A DNA stretch of 64,000 nucleotides, from positions 248,001 to 312,000 of the forward strand of contig NW_025408688.1 in assembly GCF_020360975.1 (NCBI RefSeq), given 5' to 3'. The DNA is from Hirsutella rhossiliensis. Its lineage: Eukaryota; Ascomycota; Sordariomycetes; Hypocreales; Ophiocordycipitaceae. Positions 53,672-63,674 of the stretch are shown here, one piece after another (position 1 is the first letter of the stretch; each line of letters starts with the position of its first letter). Both the position numbers and the translations under genes were made by a program. The notes below the pieces were generated by a model. The model was not told where the DNA came from, searched no databases, and saw only the letters and a program-made list of their open reading frames with translations.

Positions 53672-54215
53672 TGCCCTCTTCTAGGCTCCCTATTTATATC
53701 CCTTGGTTCCCTATTGATATCCCTTTCTCAGTTGTATAGGTACAATATCTAGGAGGCTGGGCTCCTTTCCCCAGCCCCCCCTTTGCATACTGACTTTCCC
53801 TAGTCGCCGAGGGCTCTTTCAGCTTCCCCCGTATATGCAGTCTCTCTACAGCCTATGTGGCTGCCTAATGCGGTCTCCTAATAGCCTTCTGCAGCCTCAG
53901 AACTCTCTGCAGGCTGCCTCTCTGTCTAGCCTGTCGGGGCCCTTAGCTGTATACCCCTTATGGTCACCCCGAGCTCAAGATCTCAGACGTGCTTCGCGAC
54001 ACCAGTTGCCTCCTTTTCCTTCCAAACAGCCCCTTTTATATCCCTCCAAGCTTCTCCCAAGTTGATATCCCGTTTTCAGGTATAGTATACATTCTATCAG
54101 GAAGAGGGCACTTCTTGCCTCTTACTGAAGGCCACGTAAGTCATCTACGTCAGCAACATCAGCTCCATCTCCCCGATCGAATAGCTCTTCTAGCTATGAG
54201 ATCGATAGTTCAGTC
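53672..54215. other. Intergenic, no gene seen
   Basis: Pyrimidine-rich sequence with short frames; nothing recognised. The phrase TATCCCT recurs several times between about 53693 and 54070 (a degenerate repeat). Confidence 0.4.
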
Positions 54216-54409
54216 TCTCGAGGTCCCCGAGCCAGTAAAGCTATGCCGGACTCCTCAAGGGTCCCCGTTCGAATAGGAGATCCTCCGGACCCCTCAGTGG
54301 TCCAGGAAGAAGAAAGAACAGTCTGCAGACTTCCCATCTTACCTGGTTTCAAGCTGTATTACCTAGAGAGACCTAGAGACCTCAACTCGTTCGGACCTTC
54401 TTCTCGACA
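54216..54409 (+). repeat. Dispersed repeat of about 200 bp, copy 2
   Basis: This is the partner of 37035-37237, in the same orientation, with the same start and end motifs. It is nine bases shorter, mainly because one copy of an AGAGAGTAGAGACCT stretch is reduced. Confidence 0.8.
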
Positions 54410-54490
54410 GCTGCGATGCTGCTGCTCAGATGTTAGCAATTTAGGTACAAAGTTACTGTTTAGCGGGTCCAAGTGCACTCAACAGTTCAT

Positions 54491-54669
54491 GGGATATGTG
54501 TCAATTGCAGCGCTCCTGTAGGTGTCGCGAAGACCACTGCGTCATGCAGGCAAAAGCGGAATGCACACTCCAACAAGTGCGCTGCAATCAACACATATCT
54601 GACCCCGCCTTCCCGACAGTAGGAGCGCATTCCACTTTTGCCTGCATGGCGCGACCGTCTTCGCGACAG
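54491..54669. repeat. Two interlocked inverted repeats (MITE-like)
   Basis: Pair X: GATATGTGTCAATTGCAGCGC (about 54493-54513) with its inverted copy near 54580-54602. Pair Y: 54522-54564, starting GTGTCGCGAAGAC and including GCAGGCAAAAGCGGAATGC, with its inverted copy at 54627-54669. The order X-Y-X'-Y' means the two hairpins cannot both form in one strand without crossing. CTCCAACAAGTG occurs at about 54568 and again near 54693. Confidence 0.65.
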
Positions 54670-55010
54670 TTATGAGCCCGTATTGCGCCAAAAGTAGAAC
54701 ACGTGCTCCAACAAGTGGTGCGCACTTGATAGCTATGACTGGTGGACATGACAGGGTGGCTCGACCCTATATGACTGTGTGACAGCCCGGGAGGGAAGGG
54801 GCTAACCCCTTGCCTGTGTGCGGCAGCTGACGGCAGCTCACGACCGAGTAAATCTTGGCTCCCATCGCTAGTCTCAAACGACAGCGGCTCGCACGGACGC
54901 GAACCTGTAGCGGTCCCACCACAAAGTGCTTCTAGAAGGCAGAATATAAGGTTAAGCTACCCGTGCCACGCCCCACTTTATTGTCATTCGCAGAACTCGT
55001 GTTGAGAGAC
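54670..55010. other. Intergenic left flank of the MULE
   Basis: A TGTGACAGCCCGGGAGGG start at about 54777 resembles an LTR beginning, but no end was found. The last nine bases (55002-55010, TTGAGAGAC) are the left target duplication of the MULE. Confidence 0.45.
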
Positions 55011-58000
55011 GGGAGCCAATAGGCTCACGGTACCCGCGAATCTAATATTTCGCGGGCACCGTGACAATGACTAAGCAGATGTCGCAGGGGAACGCGAGCC
55101 CGGTGACCGCGCGTGTTATTGACGGTCGACAACGCGCCTCAGCAAAAGCACCCGTCCGCTTAAACATGCTGTAGCGACCGTTAAAATGGGTCCGCCTTCT
55201 CTCGGGCCGACTGCACCGTTTGCCGAAGACTGTCTTCCACCGGAACTTGACTACGACTCTCGCGATGACCTCCTCATTTCGATCAACGCTTGGGCTGCGA
55301 CGCGGGCTATGCCTTCACAACGGAAAGTCCACCAGAGCCAAGGGTGGCAGACAGACAGTGACCTTCGCGTGCGACCGGTCTTGTCGACCCCAAATCCGTC
55401 GATAGAACGTCAGCGAAGACAACAACCCGAGGGACGGGCTGTGAGTTTTCGATTTTGGCCAAAGAATCAGCCGACAGGCAATCTTGGGCTGTGCGACACC
55501 GCCCAGACAAACGATTTTCCCTGCATAATCACGCGCCCAGTCGCCACCCTTCTGCTCATCCTGCTCATCGTAGGTTGACGGAGAAAGATATTGAAAAGTT
55601 ATCGCGCCTTTCTAATGCCGGCATTGTCCCAAAGATATTCGGACCTATATACGACAGAACTGCGATTCTCTTGCCACACAACAAGACATTTACAATGGAA
55701 TTGCAGCTACCAAGAGAGATGTATGCGAAGGGCAAAGTTCAATTCACGCTTTGGCCAGTCAGCTCGACCAGGAGGGTTTTGAGTCGGATCCAATTCGGCC
55801 AAGACGGCCGAGTGACCGCAGTCCTGTTCGCTCATCCAGAGTCCTTGACGTATCTCCAGGCATACCCAGATGTCTTGTTGCTAGATTGCACGTACAAGAC
55901 GAACAAACACGGCATGCCGCTCCTCGACATGATAGGGTAGATGCTTGTCAGCGATCATTTTGCATAGCATTTGCATTCCTTGGTGGGAGACCGAAGCTGA
56001 CTTCGTGTGGGCGTTGGATCGCCTGAGGTCACTGTACGAACACCATAGCGCCCGCTTACCCTCTGTCGTCCTAACAGACCGCTGCATCGCCTGTATGAAC
56101 GCCGTTGCCATTTCCTTTCCACTTCTTGCTCACTACTCTGTCTGTGGCATGCCAACAAGGCCGTCCTCCGCTATTGCCGGCCAGCCTTCGTCCGCCAGGA
56201 CCAACCGGAATCCACAAACGCAGAGACAATTGATACGTCAGAGAGCAACGGCTGGTCTGAGTTCTACCAATTCTGGCACTCGATCATGGCTGCACCAAAC
56301 GAAGAAGCATTCAAGGACCGAGCTACGCAATTCGAGAAGAAGTACCTACCCAACCACCTCAAACAAGTTGGATACATCAAAACTTTCTGGCTTGAAGGGT
56401 ATAAGGAAAAGCTTGTTAAGGCTTGGGTTGATCAACATGCTCATTTTGGAATACAGTCACGTCGCGCGTGGAGGGCATACATGCATTGTTGAAGGCCCAT
56501 CTCAAAAGTCCACGCTAAATCTTTTCGAGGCTTGGAGGGCGATGAAGCACGCGTTACTCAATCAACTGTCAGACTTGAGATCGAATCAAGCCCGACAGCA
56601 GATTCAGGTCCCAATTGAGCTCTCTGGGCCCTTATACGCTTCAGTGCGCGGTTGGGTCTCCCATGAAGCGCTGAGAAAGGTGGAGGAGCAGCGGAAGATG
56701 CTTGGTAGGAAGATCCTCCCCACCGCCAACTTGCACGGGGCTTTCACCAAGTCCACGGGCTGCCTTGCCTTCACACTCTAAAATCTTTGCAGAGCAAGGA
56801 CAAGTACTCTTACTTGAGCACTTCCATACGCACTGGCACCTGCAGCGGGATGGAACTCCCGGCCGCTGCTAGAGCCGCGCCAGCGAATCGAGTCGACCTT
56901 AGCAAGTTCGGCTATTCCCAAGCAGAGCACTCGGAGAGAACCCAGTGCATTTGAGAGTATCGAGGAGGCTCGTAAAGCGCCACCCACATGCAGCAGGTGC
57001 CATACGGTTGGTCATAGGATGACCGCGAAAGCCTGCCCGCTGCGCTTTGGAGAGCTGCTTCAGAGACTACGTCGTCGATGCATTCACGATCGGTGTCACC
57101 ATCGGAGATCGTACCGTCATCCCAGTACGTGCAAGCCGCTTTGGACGCACAGGAGCCAGAGCTTGCAACTGAGCCGCCAACTGATGCGTCCCTGGCGACG
57201 GATTTGGGGAGTGTCGCAGGAACCCTTACAATTCTGCCCACTACAGCTCCAGACCATCCTCCTGCCCAGTCGGGTCAGTCCTTTCACGCCGAAATAGGTT
57301 CAGTTGCCACGACCTTTCCCGGTGACCAAGATTCCGGGCCCGTACCGGGTCCGCCCCGCGATGCCACTGAGCTGCTGGTATCGCCACCACCTATCTCACC
57401 TGACTTGCCAGCCCCACCGCCGCCGAAATATGATTCACCAGAAGCTATACACAAAGTTATACCGCTGCAAGAAGCGCATGGTATGCAGCGCAGCCGGCCG
57501 GCAGCATCAAGACAAACCAACAATACCGCAAGGCAATGAGGCTTCCAGCTAGGTATGACAAGCAAAGCTATGAATGGTGTATGGACTACAAACAAATGTC
57601 CAGGCATTGCGCCACTACAACGGGGTTGAGAGCATGGACGAAAGAAGAAATGATGGCATACCTTGACTGGAGCCATGCAGAAGATCAGCGTGTTGAAGCC
57701 CAGATCATGAAGGAGATGGGAGACAATCCGTTAGCCAACACACGGAGGGCGTGGCCGACATTTGGCGACAGGTGAAAAGGACAGCCGAGAGCAGGAAACG
57801 CTGTATTCTGCACATGTTGAGGCAGATGATTGTATTTTCGTCGAGCCGTAGTTGGCTCTACTGATATTAGCAGCTCTTTAGTTCTAGTAGACAGTAGACT
57901 CACACATACGACGAGCACAGTGCCGACAGACTACCCGCATCATGGCTTTACGCAGACAACGGACTGTGATTAGTCATTTTCGCGGTGCCCGCGAAATATT

Positions 58001-58033
58001 AGATTCGCGGGTACCGTGAGCCTATTGGCTCCC
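55011..58033 (+). mobile_element. Complete MULE (Mutator-like) transposon, 3023 bp, 9-bp target duplication
   Basis: The terminal inverted repeats are 51 bp perfect and about 64 bp with two mismatches, starting GGGAGCCAATAGGCTC at 55011 and mirrored at 58033. TTGAGAGAC is duplicated at 55002-55010 and 58034-58042, the 9-bp duplication of Mutator-like elements. Each TIR contains a hairpin: arms of 15 bases at 55026-55040 and 55049-55063 with one mismatch and an 8-base loop. One decayed transposase lies inside. Confidence 0.93.
55186..57775 (+). pseudogene. MULE transposase, several frameshifts
   Basis: The ATG at 55186 starts MGPPSLGPTAPFAEDCLPPE. The FAR1-like N-terminal part reads in shifting frames (DYDSRDDLLISINAWAATR, GKSTRAKGGRQTVTFACDR). 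The frame 55455-55940 carries ILAKESADRQSWAVRHRPDK, later LTYLQAYPDVLLLDCTYKTN with the first catalytic Asp (about 55888). The next blocks are TEADFVWALDRLRSLYEHH, VLTDRCIACMNAV with the second Asp (about 56077), and IMAAPNEEAFKDRATQF with the presumed catalytic Glu (about 56300). The segment RVEGIHALLKAHLKSSTLN-like near 56480-56520 and the frame to 56781 close the core. The C-terminal part continues with DSPEAIYKRYTAARSAWYAA-type sequence near 57440 and the frame 57536-57775 (DKQSYEWCMDYKQMSRHCA). At least five frame changes occur, so no functional enzyme is encoded as read. Confidence 0.85.
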
Positions 58034-58042
58034 TTGAGAGAC

Positions 58043-58544
58043 TTTCCAATTAGTCAGCTGCCACACCTATTTAGTGGCACACCTGAGGGGAGGGACCTAG
58101 CCCCTGAATGCGTATATGACATGTAGCTACGTATTGTGGGGCTCGTGACCCCTGACCGGCCTTCACGCAGTCAAAGGGATCGTGCAAGATCGTTCGCACG
58201 GTGCCTATCGCCACCCACACACATCACTCAGGGGATACAAACCCTGCCGCTCTTGTCTGCTTGCTTGCGCCAATCGTTCTGTCCCTCCTTGCTGCCAATT
58301 TCCCAACACCAAAGGCTTTCCCAAGATGACAGCCAAGTCTGAAGTCACGCTCTCTAGACCGTCCGAATGGGCTTCCTAGTACGATGATTTCGTCTCAAGG
58401 CTGAGACTTCCAAGGTCTTTGACTTTGTCAATATCGAAAAGGATGCTCCGATCCTGGGAGAACCAAAGGAGCCTATGACTTCCGATTAAATGCTTGAGTC
58501 ACTCAACAAGTCGGCTGTCACGTGTCAGGGGTCGTCAGCAGAAT
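58043..58544. other. Right flank of the MULE, no gene seen
   Basis: No frame over 70 codons and no motif. It joins the MULE target duplication to repeat copy E. Confidence 0.4.
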
Positions 58545-58740
58545 AACGTCGTTGTTAAGCAGTGGCATCGAACCTTCTGATGACAACGTCATCTAGGCAG
58601 CCTGGGTAGTGACATCGCCACTCGAAGGCAGCCACAAGTGACAGAACTATAAGAAGTCGCCTTTTTGGAGAGATGGAACAATCGCTTCAGAGCAGTCAAT
58701 ACACCACAACCTCTATGCACCTTCATTACTGTACTGTAAC
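58545..58740 (+). repeat. Dispersed LTR-like repeat, copy E
   Basis: It starts near AACGTCGTTGTTAAGCAGTGG and continues with CATCGAACCTTCTGATG, GTAGTGACATCGCCACT (palindrome arm damaged, 58605-58622) and ACTATAAGAAGTCGCC. It matches copy D best. Confidence 0.7.
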
Positions 58741-58862
58741 CTGCGATGGTTTTCGTTGATGATACGAGCTCTTATACAAGCTACCATCCTTACCCCCCCT
58801 TTTGCTCACCCCCTTTTGCTCTGCAAAAATGTTGCCGCTCCATACAAATTGGGAATTTTAGT

Positions 58863-58915
58863 CTCCCCTAGTAGGCCCTATGGGAAGTATCCTCCGGGCG
58901 AAATAAATCCATACC
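58863..58915 (+). mobile_element. LINE 3'-terminal fragment
   Basis: AGGCCCTATGGGAAG followed by TCCTCCGGGCGAAATAAATCC matches the tails at 13150-13190 and 47155-47190. It is about 50 bases long, an extreme 5' truncation, and lies just upstream of the duplicated promoter region of the second seven-helix gene. Confidence 0.6.
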
Positions 58916-59494
58916 ACACCGTACACATCAGCCAAGCAATAGAAGACCCCGGATCTAAAAGAGGCGCAGGCATGAGTCAACCCGACAGATAGCTGCGAGA
59001 TGGGCCAAGCGGATGAAGAGGCTGAAGCAGACTCTGGAGTCTCCAAACGATGGGACTCGAATCACTCGATCGCGACGACCGCCCTACACAGCGATTCCCC
59101 CGCTGGCCCTCCGAGAAGCGTCGAAGCCTTCGACAGCCGGCAGGGCTCAAGTCCGGTTGAGCATATTGCGCCTGGTTGGCAGTAGTGCGGCGAAGGTGAA
59201 ACAGTGTCTGCCCTTGAGCGCCGGCTTGACTCGCTCCTCACTCTTTTGCGGGAAATTGCGGCGCGGAAAGACTGCCTCTGGCACAAAGTTTCTAGAAGCT
59301 GGGATGATGCGAGTAATGACAGGCGGCTCATGGCCGAGGCCGACACTTCAGGAGTGGCAAAGAATAGGTAATCCAGTCTCACGCCCTCCGCGCTCACGCC
59401 AGGCAGCCCATGTCGACTTTTCAACATCTTCATATTCCTCGGCTTCGGCTCTCTCGCCGGCAGACTGGAAGTATCGTGATGCAACTGAGCCAAA

Positions 59495-60440
59495 ATGGGC
59501 GACCCCCGAGTTGAAGAAGCCATAGCTTCCGGCCGTTTGCCGCCGCGAGTCACCCGCGAGGAACTTGAAATGAGCCAAGACGTGGCGGGCATCGTCAGCA
59601 TCTCTGTCGTCACAGCCCTGGCCACCTTGGTCGTCATCTGCAGACTGCTCTCGCGGAGGTTCATCATCAAGCGCTTCGGCTTCGGCCTGAACGACGGAAT
59701 AGCGCTGGCGTCGCTGGCGAGCCGCCCTGATGGAGGAGCCGTGGCAAGGACTGGCCAGCCGCTGACTCCTTCCCGCACAGGTCGTCTTTATTCCCTTTGC
59801 GGCCCTTTGTATAGAACTCATCAACCTGGGCACCGGAAGAAGCATCGCCTTTGTCCGTTTCGCCATCGACGACGCCACGTGGGTGAGACAGCAGATTTTC
59901 GACTCGATTGCGCACTTGGTCTACGCCACTGCCCTCGTCCTCTGCCGCATATCGGGCCTCGCCTTCTACTACCGTATCTGCGCGCTGCACAAGGGTTTCT
60001 CGTCGCCATCCGGATAATATTCGCCGTCTTGGTCATCGGTTACCTGGCGCAGATCTGCCTCATCATTTTCCACTGCAAGCCCGTCAACATGCTTTGGGCG
60101 CCCACCTCATTCGAGGACGAGACCAGGTTCGAATGCTTGGAGTGGGATGAGATATACGGCGCCATCTCAGGCATCTCACTGGCCTGCGACCTGCTGCTCT
60201 TTGGCCTCCCCGTGGCCATGCTCAAGATCTTGGAGATGCCGCGGAAGCAAAAGGTTCAACTGGCCTGCATCCTCTTGCCAGGCATTGCGTAAGTATTGGG
60301 TACACCGGCAACTACCAAGGCGACGCGACTCTAACCGCATAATGTGTGACGGTACAAGTGCACGAACAAGGTCGGGTGCGACTTGGGTAAAGTGATTGTC
60401 TACGAAGAGAGAAGGAGGTTCCTAAGGAAGACTCTGACTT
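59495..60440 (+). pseudogene. Seven-helix PTH11/rhodopsin-like membrane protein, copy 2 (truncated)
   Basis: The ATG at 59495 begins GDPRVEEAIASGRLPPR. Exon 1 ends ASL at 59716. The next bases GCGAGC stand where copy 1 has GTAAGC, so intron 1 (59717-59781, ending CCGCACAG) is GC-AG or mutated. Exon 2 reads FIPFAALCIELINLGTGRS, SIAHLVYATALVLCRISGLA and FYYRICALHKG. One G is then missing from a G run at about 59992, and the frame continues FLVAIRIIFAVLVIGYLAQI, GISLACDLLLFGLPVAML and LLPGIA, with a GTAAGT donor at about 60291. The third exon is degraded (LGKVIVYEE) and is cut near 60440-60510 by what looks like the LTR of the adjacent gypsy element. It is closely related to copy 1 at 37.3-38.6 kb, in the opposite orientation. 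Confidence 0.75.
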
Positions 60441-60520
60441 TCGCTATTTACATGAATCAAAGTGAGACATTTCATAAAGTATGAAAGTCACATGATCGTT
60501 CCCTCACACATGGGCCTCCC

Positions 60521-63500
60521 TTACTCCATCGCTTCTGATTCTTCCACGTCTTGCTGAGCCTGTAGGCGAGCATTTTGCACTTCTTGTTTCGTGGGTCTGG
60601 GTTTGTTTTTGCTGTGCTTCTCGAAGTCTCTGATGGCGATGTGAGCGTTGACGACGTTGTGTAGTGGTTCCCATGTTGCCTGCTCAAGGTCGAAGCCTCT
60701 CCATAGTATATGGTACTGGAAGCCTTTCTGTTTTGTGCGTTTCGAGTCCAGTATTGCTTCAATCGCCCAGAGTTTCTCCCCTTTGCATCTAGCGTTATTG
60801 GTGGGGGCGGTGTGTTGTATTGGCCGGGAGCGGGTCGTTTGGTGACGGTCGTAGGAGGTTGGCGTGGAATGAATTGTGAATTGAGTCTAATTCATGTGGC
60901 AACTTCAGTTGGTAGGAGTGAGGGTTGAGCACGCGCTCGATTCGAAAGGGCCAATGAACTTATGATCTAGTTTGGGGATGGGTCTGGCCGAATCGATGTT
61001 GCGTGTGCTAAGTAGCACCATGTCTCCAACTCGGTACGCTGGCGCCGGTGATCTATTTGCGTTGGCGAACTGTTCTTGTGAGGCTTGAGCTGAGAGCAGG
61101 TTTGTCAAGTAGATCAGTGATTTCTTGCATCTTGGCGACAAATTCGTTCCCCTCGTTGCAGCGTTCTGCCAGGTCTTTGGATGCCGCGAGTGGTATTGCG
61201 CGAGGGGACCAAAGCTCATTCGAGGTGGTAGCCTGTGTTCGCAAAAAATGGAGACATTCCCGTTGAATCGCTAACAACGTTACGGGCTGCGAATTCGGCC
61301 AATGGGAGCCACTCGTCCCAGTCGTCCTGAGCAAAGCTACCATACTGGCGAAGGTATTGTTCGAGAAATGAGTTAGCGTTTTCCGTCTGGCCGTCAGTTT
61401 CGGGGTGATATGCTGTGGAGGCTGATATTGATCTGTAGGCGGTGGCAAACCGCTTTCCAGAATTCCGAGACAAACAGTGGTCCTCTATCAGATACGATTG
61501 AATCCGGTAGTCCATGGGTTTCAGACATCTCGTACGAAGAGCGTTGCCAAGTCATGTGCTTTCATGTCGGTCTTGCAAGGCGTGAAATGTCTGTCCTTTG
61601 ACAGCCTATCGACTACCACCATGATTGCGTTGAATCCACGAGCTGTGCGCTGAATTGGGCCAATGAAGTCAACGGACAAGTCCCTCCATCTTTGCAAGGA
61701 ACTGGGAGCGGTTTCAACGTCCCCTGGTACCGTAACCGGGAGGTCTTGTTCCTCAGGCATCCGTGGCAATTGCGTGTGAATTGTTTCGTATCGGCGCTAA
61801 GCCTTGGCCACCAATAAGAGCGTGAAATGAGTTCGTATAGCTTGTTTTTCCCGGGTGGCCTGATTCGACGCTGTCGTGGGCGAGTTGAGTGAGAAGGGTC
61901 CGTAGTTCGCCTGCGGGTACGTATAGCCTCTCTCGGAAATATAATCGGCCTTCGTTTATCATGCATTCCGATAGAAACTTCCTTCAGTGAGGAGTGCCAT
62001 GGGGTTTGAGCATCTCGTCCTGATTTTCATCCACCATTCGTCCTCCTCATAGCCCTTGTCTAGAAGTCTTGTGATTCTGTGGTTGATTGGTTCTGGCTGA
62101 ATTTCGTCAAGAATGGCGGGACATAGTGCAATTTCTTGTTCCCAGGAGAGATTGGCAAAGAGTTCTGAGAGCTCGGGGTCAAGCTTTAGTTGTTCTTGTA
62201 CGGAGGTCTACGTTGCAAGGCTTAAGCAGCGACTGTTGTTGGTACTGGATGCGGTCGTCATTTTCATCTTTCGGCAAGTCTTGTGATCTTCGTGTGAGTG
62301 AGTCAGGTTTTCCGTTCTCTTTCCCAGGCACTGACTTGATAGCGAATTGGAACTGTGATAGGAATTCGCTCCACCTGACTTGTCGTCTTGAAAGTTGCTT
62401 GGTTGTCATGAAATATCGAAGGTTGGCATGGTCAGTGATGACTGTAATCTGGTGGTGCGTGCCTTGGAGTTCGGGTCTCCAGCATTCGAAGCAGCGTACA
62501 ATAGCCAAAAGTTCTTTGTCATAGATCTCGTAATTGCACTCAGCGGGGTCGTACTTCTTGGACATGAAAGCCACTGGGTGTAGCACTCCTTGATCATCTT
62601 CCTGGGAGAGGATGCCCGAAGAGACAAAATCGGATGCGTCGCATTCGACAAACACTTCTCTTGCGGGGTCGAAGTGTCTGAGGATTGGCGCTGAAGTGAA
62701 GCTATTTTTGAGCATATCAGAATGCTTCTTGGCACGATGAAGTCCAGTTCCATTTGACTAGTTTCCGTGTCAGGGCAACAAGTGGTCGTACGATGCGTGA
62801 AAATCCCTTGATGAACCGTCTGTAGAAATTCGAGAATCCTAAGAAGGCTTGAACATCTTTGACGTTGATAGGGGCCTCCCAGTTGATGAGACAGTCGACT
62901 TTCTCTGGGTCCATCCGTACTCCAGTGGTTGAGATGATCATGCCCAGATATTTAACTTCAGTAGTCTCAAATTCGCATTTCTTGACGTCAAGTTGTAGGC
63001 CTGCGGCTTCAAGTGCTTGAAGTACTGATTTGACGTGGAGTCTGTGGGTGGCGAGGTCGTCTGAGTAGATGAGAATGTCGTCGATGTAGGCTGTGCAATA
63101 TCTATCAAGGAATGGGCGTAAGACTTCGTTGATTCGAGCTTGAAAGGTAGCTGGGGCGTTTGATAGTCAAAGGCATCACCATGCTCTCGAAGAGACCATA
63201 TCTTGTGTTGAACGCCGTCATCCACTCCTGACCCTCCTTGATGCGTATTCGATTGAACGCTGCGACGACATCGAGTTTGGTGAAATACTTGGCTTGGCTT
63301 AGCTGAGAAAGTGTCTCCTGGATTAACGGTAGCGGGTAGCGGTTCTTGATGGTTATCGCGTTAAGACCTCGGTAGTCCACGCAAAAACGAAGGCCCCCTC
63401 CTGGCTTCTTTGCAAATAACACCGGCGAGGCCGCCGGTGAGGTGCTAGCGCGTATAAAACCCTTGTCAAGGTTTTCCTGAAGGAATTTCCGGAGGACGAG

Positions 63501-63674
63501 AAGTTCGTCTTGGGACATCCCGTACAGAGGTCCATGTGGTGGAGTCGTTCCAGGTTGAAGTTCAATTTCGTGGTCGCAGTCTCGGTGTGGGGGGAGTTTA
63601 TCCGCCTCTGATTGGTCGAATGCCTTCAAGAATTCATGGTAGTGTTGTGGTACTTTTGTTGCAGGATCGATCAA
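60521..63674 (-). pseudogene. Gypsy Pol: RT, RNase H, integrase, chromodomain; many frameshifts
   Basis: [58 protein letters not shown] (63105-63674 frame), then AYIDDILIYSDDL in another frame (about 63095-63055) and KYLGMIISTTGVRMDPEKV. RNase [45 protein letters not shown] (62179-62715). Integrase: the zinc-binding region near 61880 with SRSYWWPRL and CHGCLRNK, the catalytic SVDFIGPIQ (first Asp), [10 protein letters not shown] (second Asp, between frames near 61490) and [16 protein letters not shown] (Glu). Chromodomain: AIEAILDSKRTKQKGFQYHI and LWRGFDLEQATWEPL (about 60770-60660), stop at 60521. Chromodomains steer integration to chromatin marks. Six or more frame changes break the reading. 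Confidence 0.85.
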
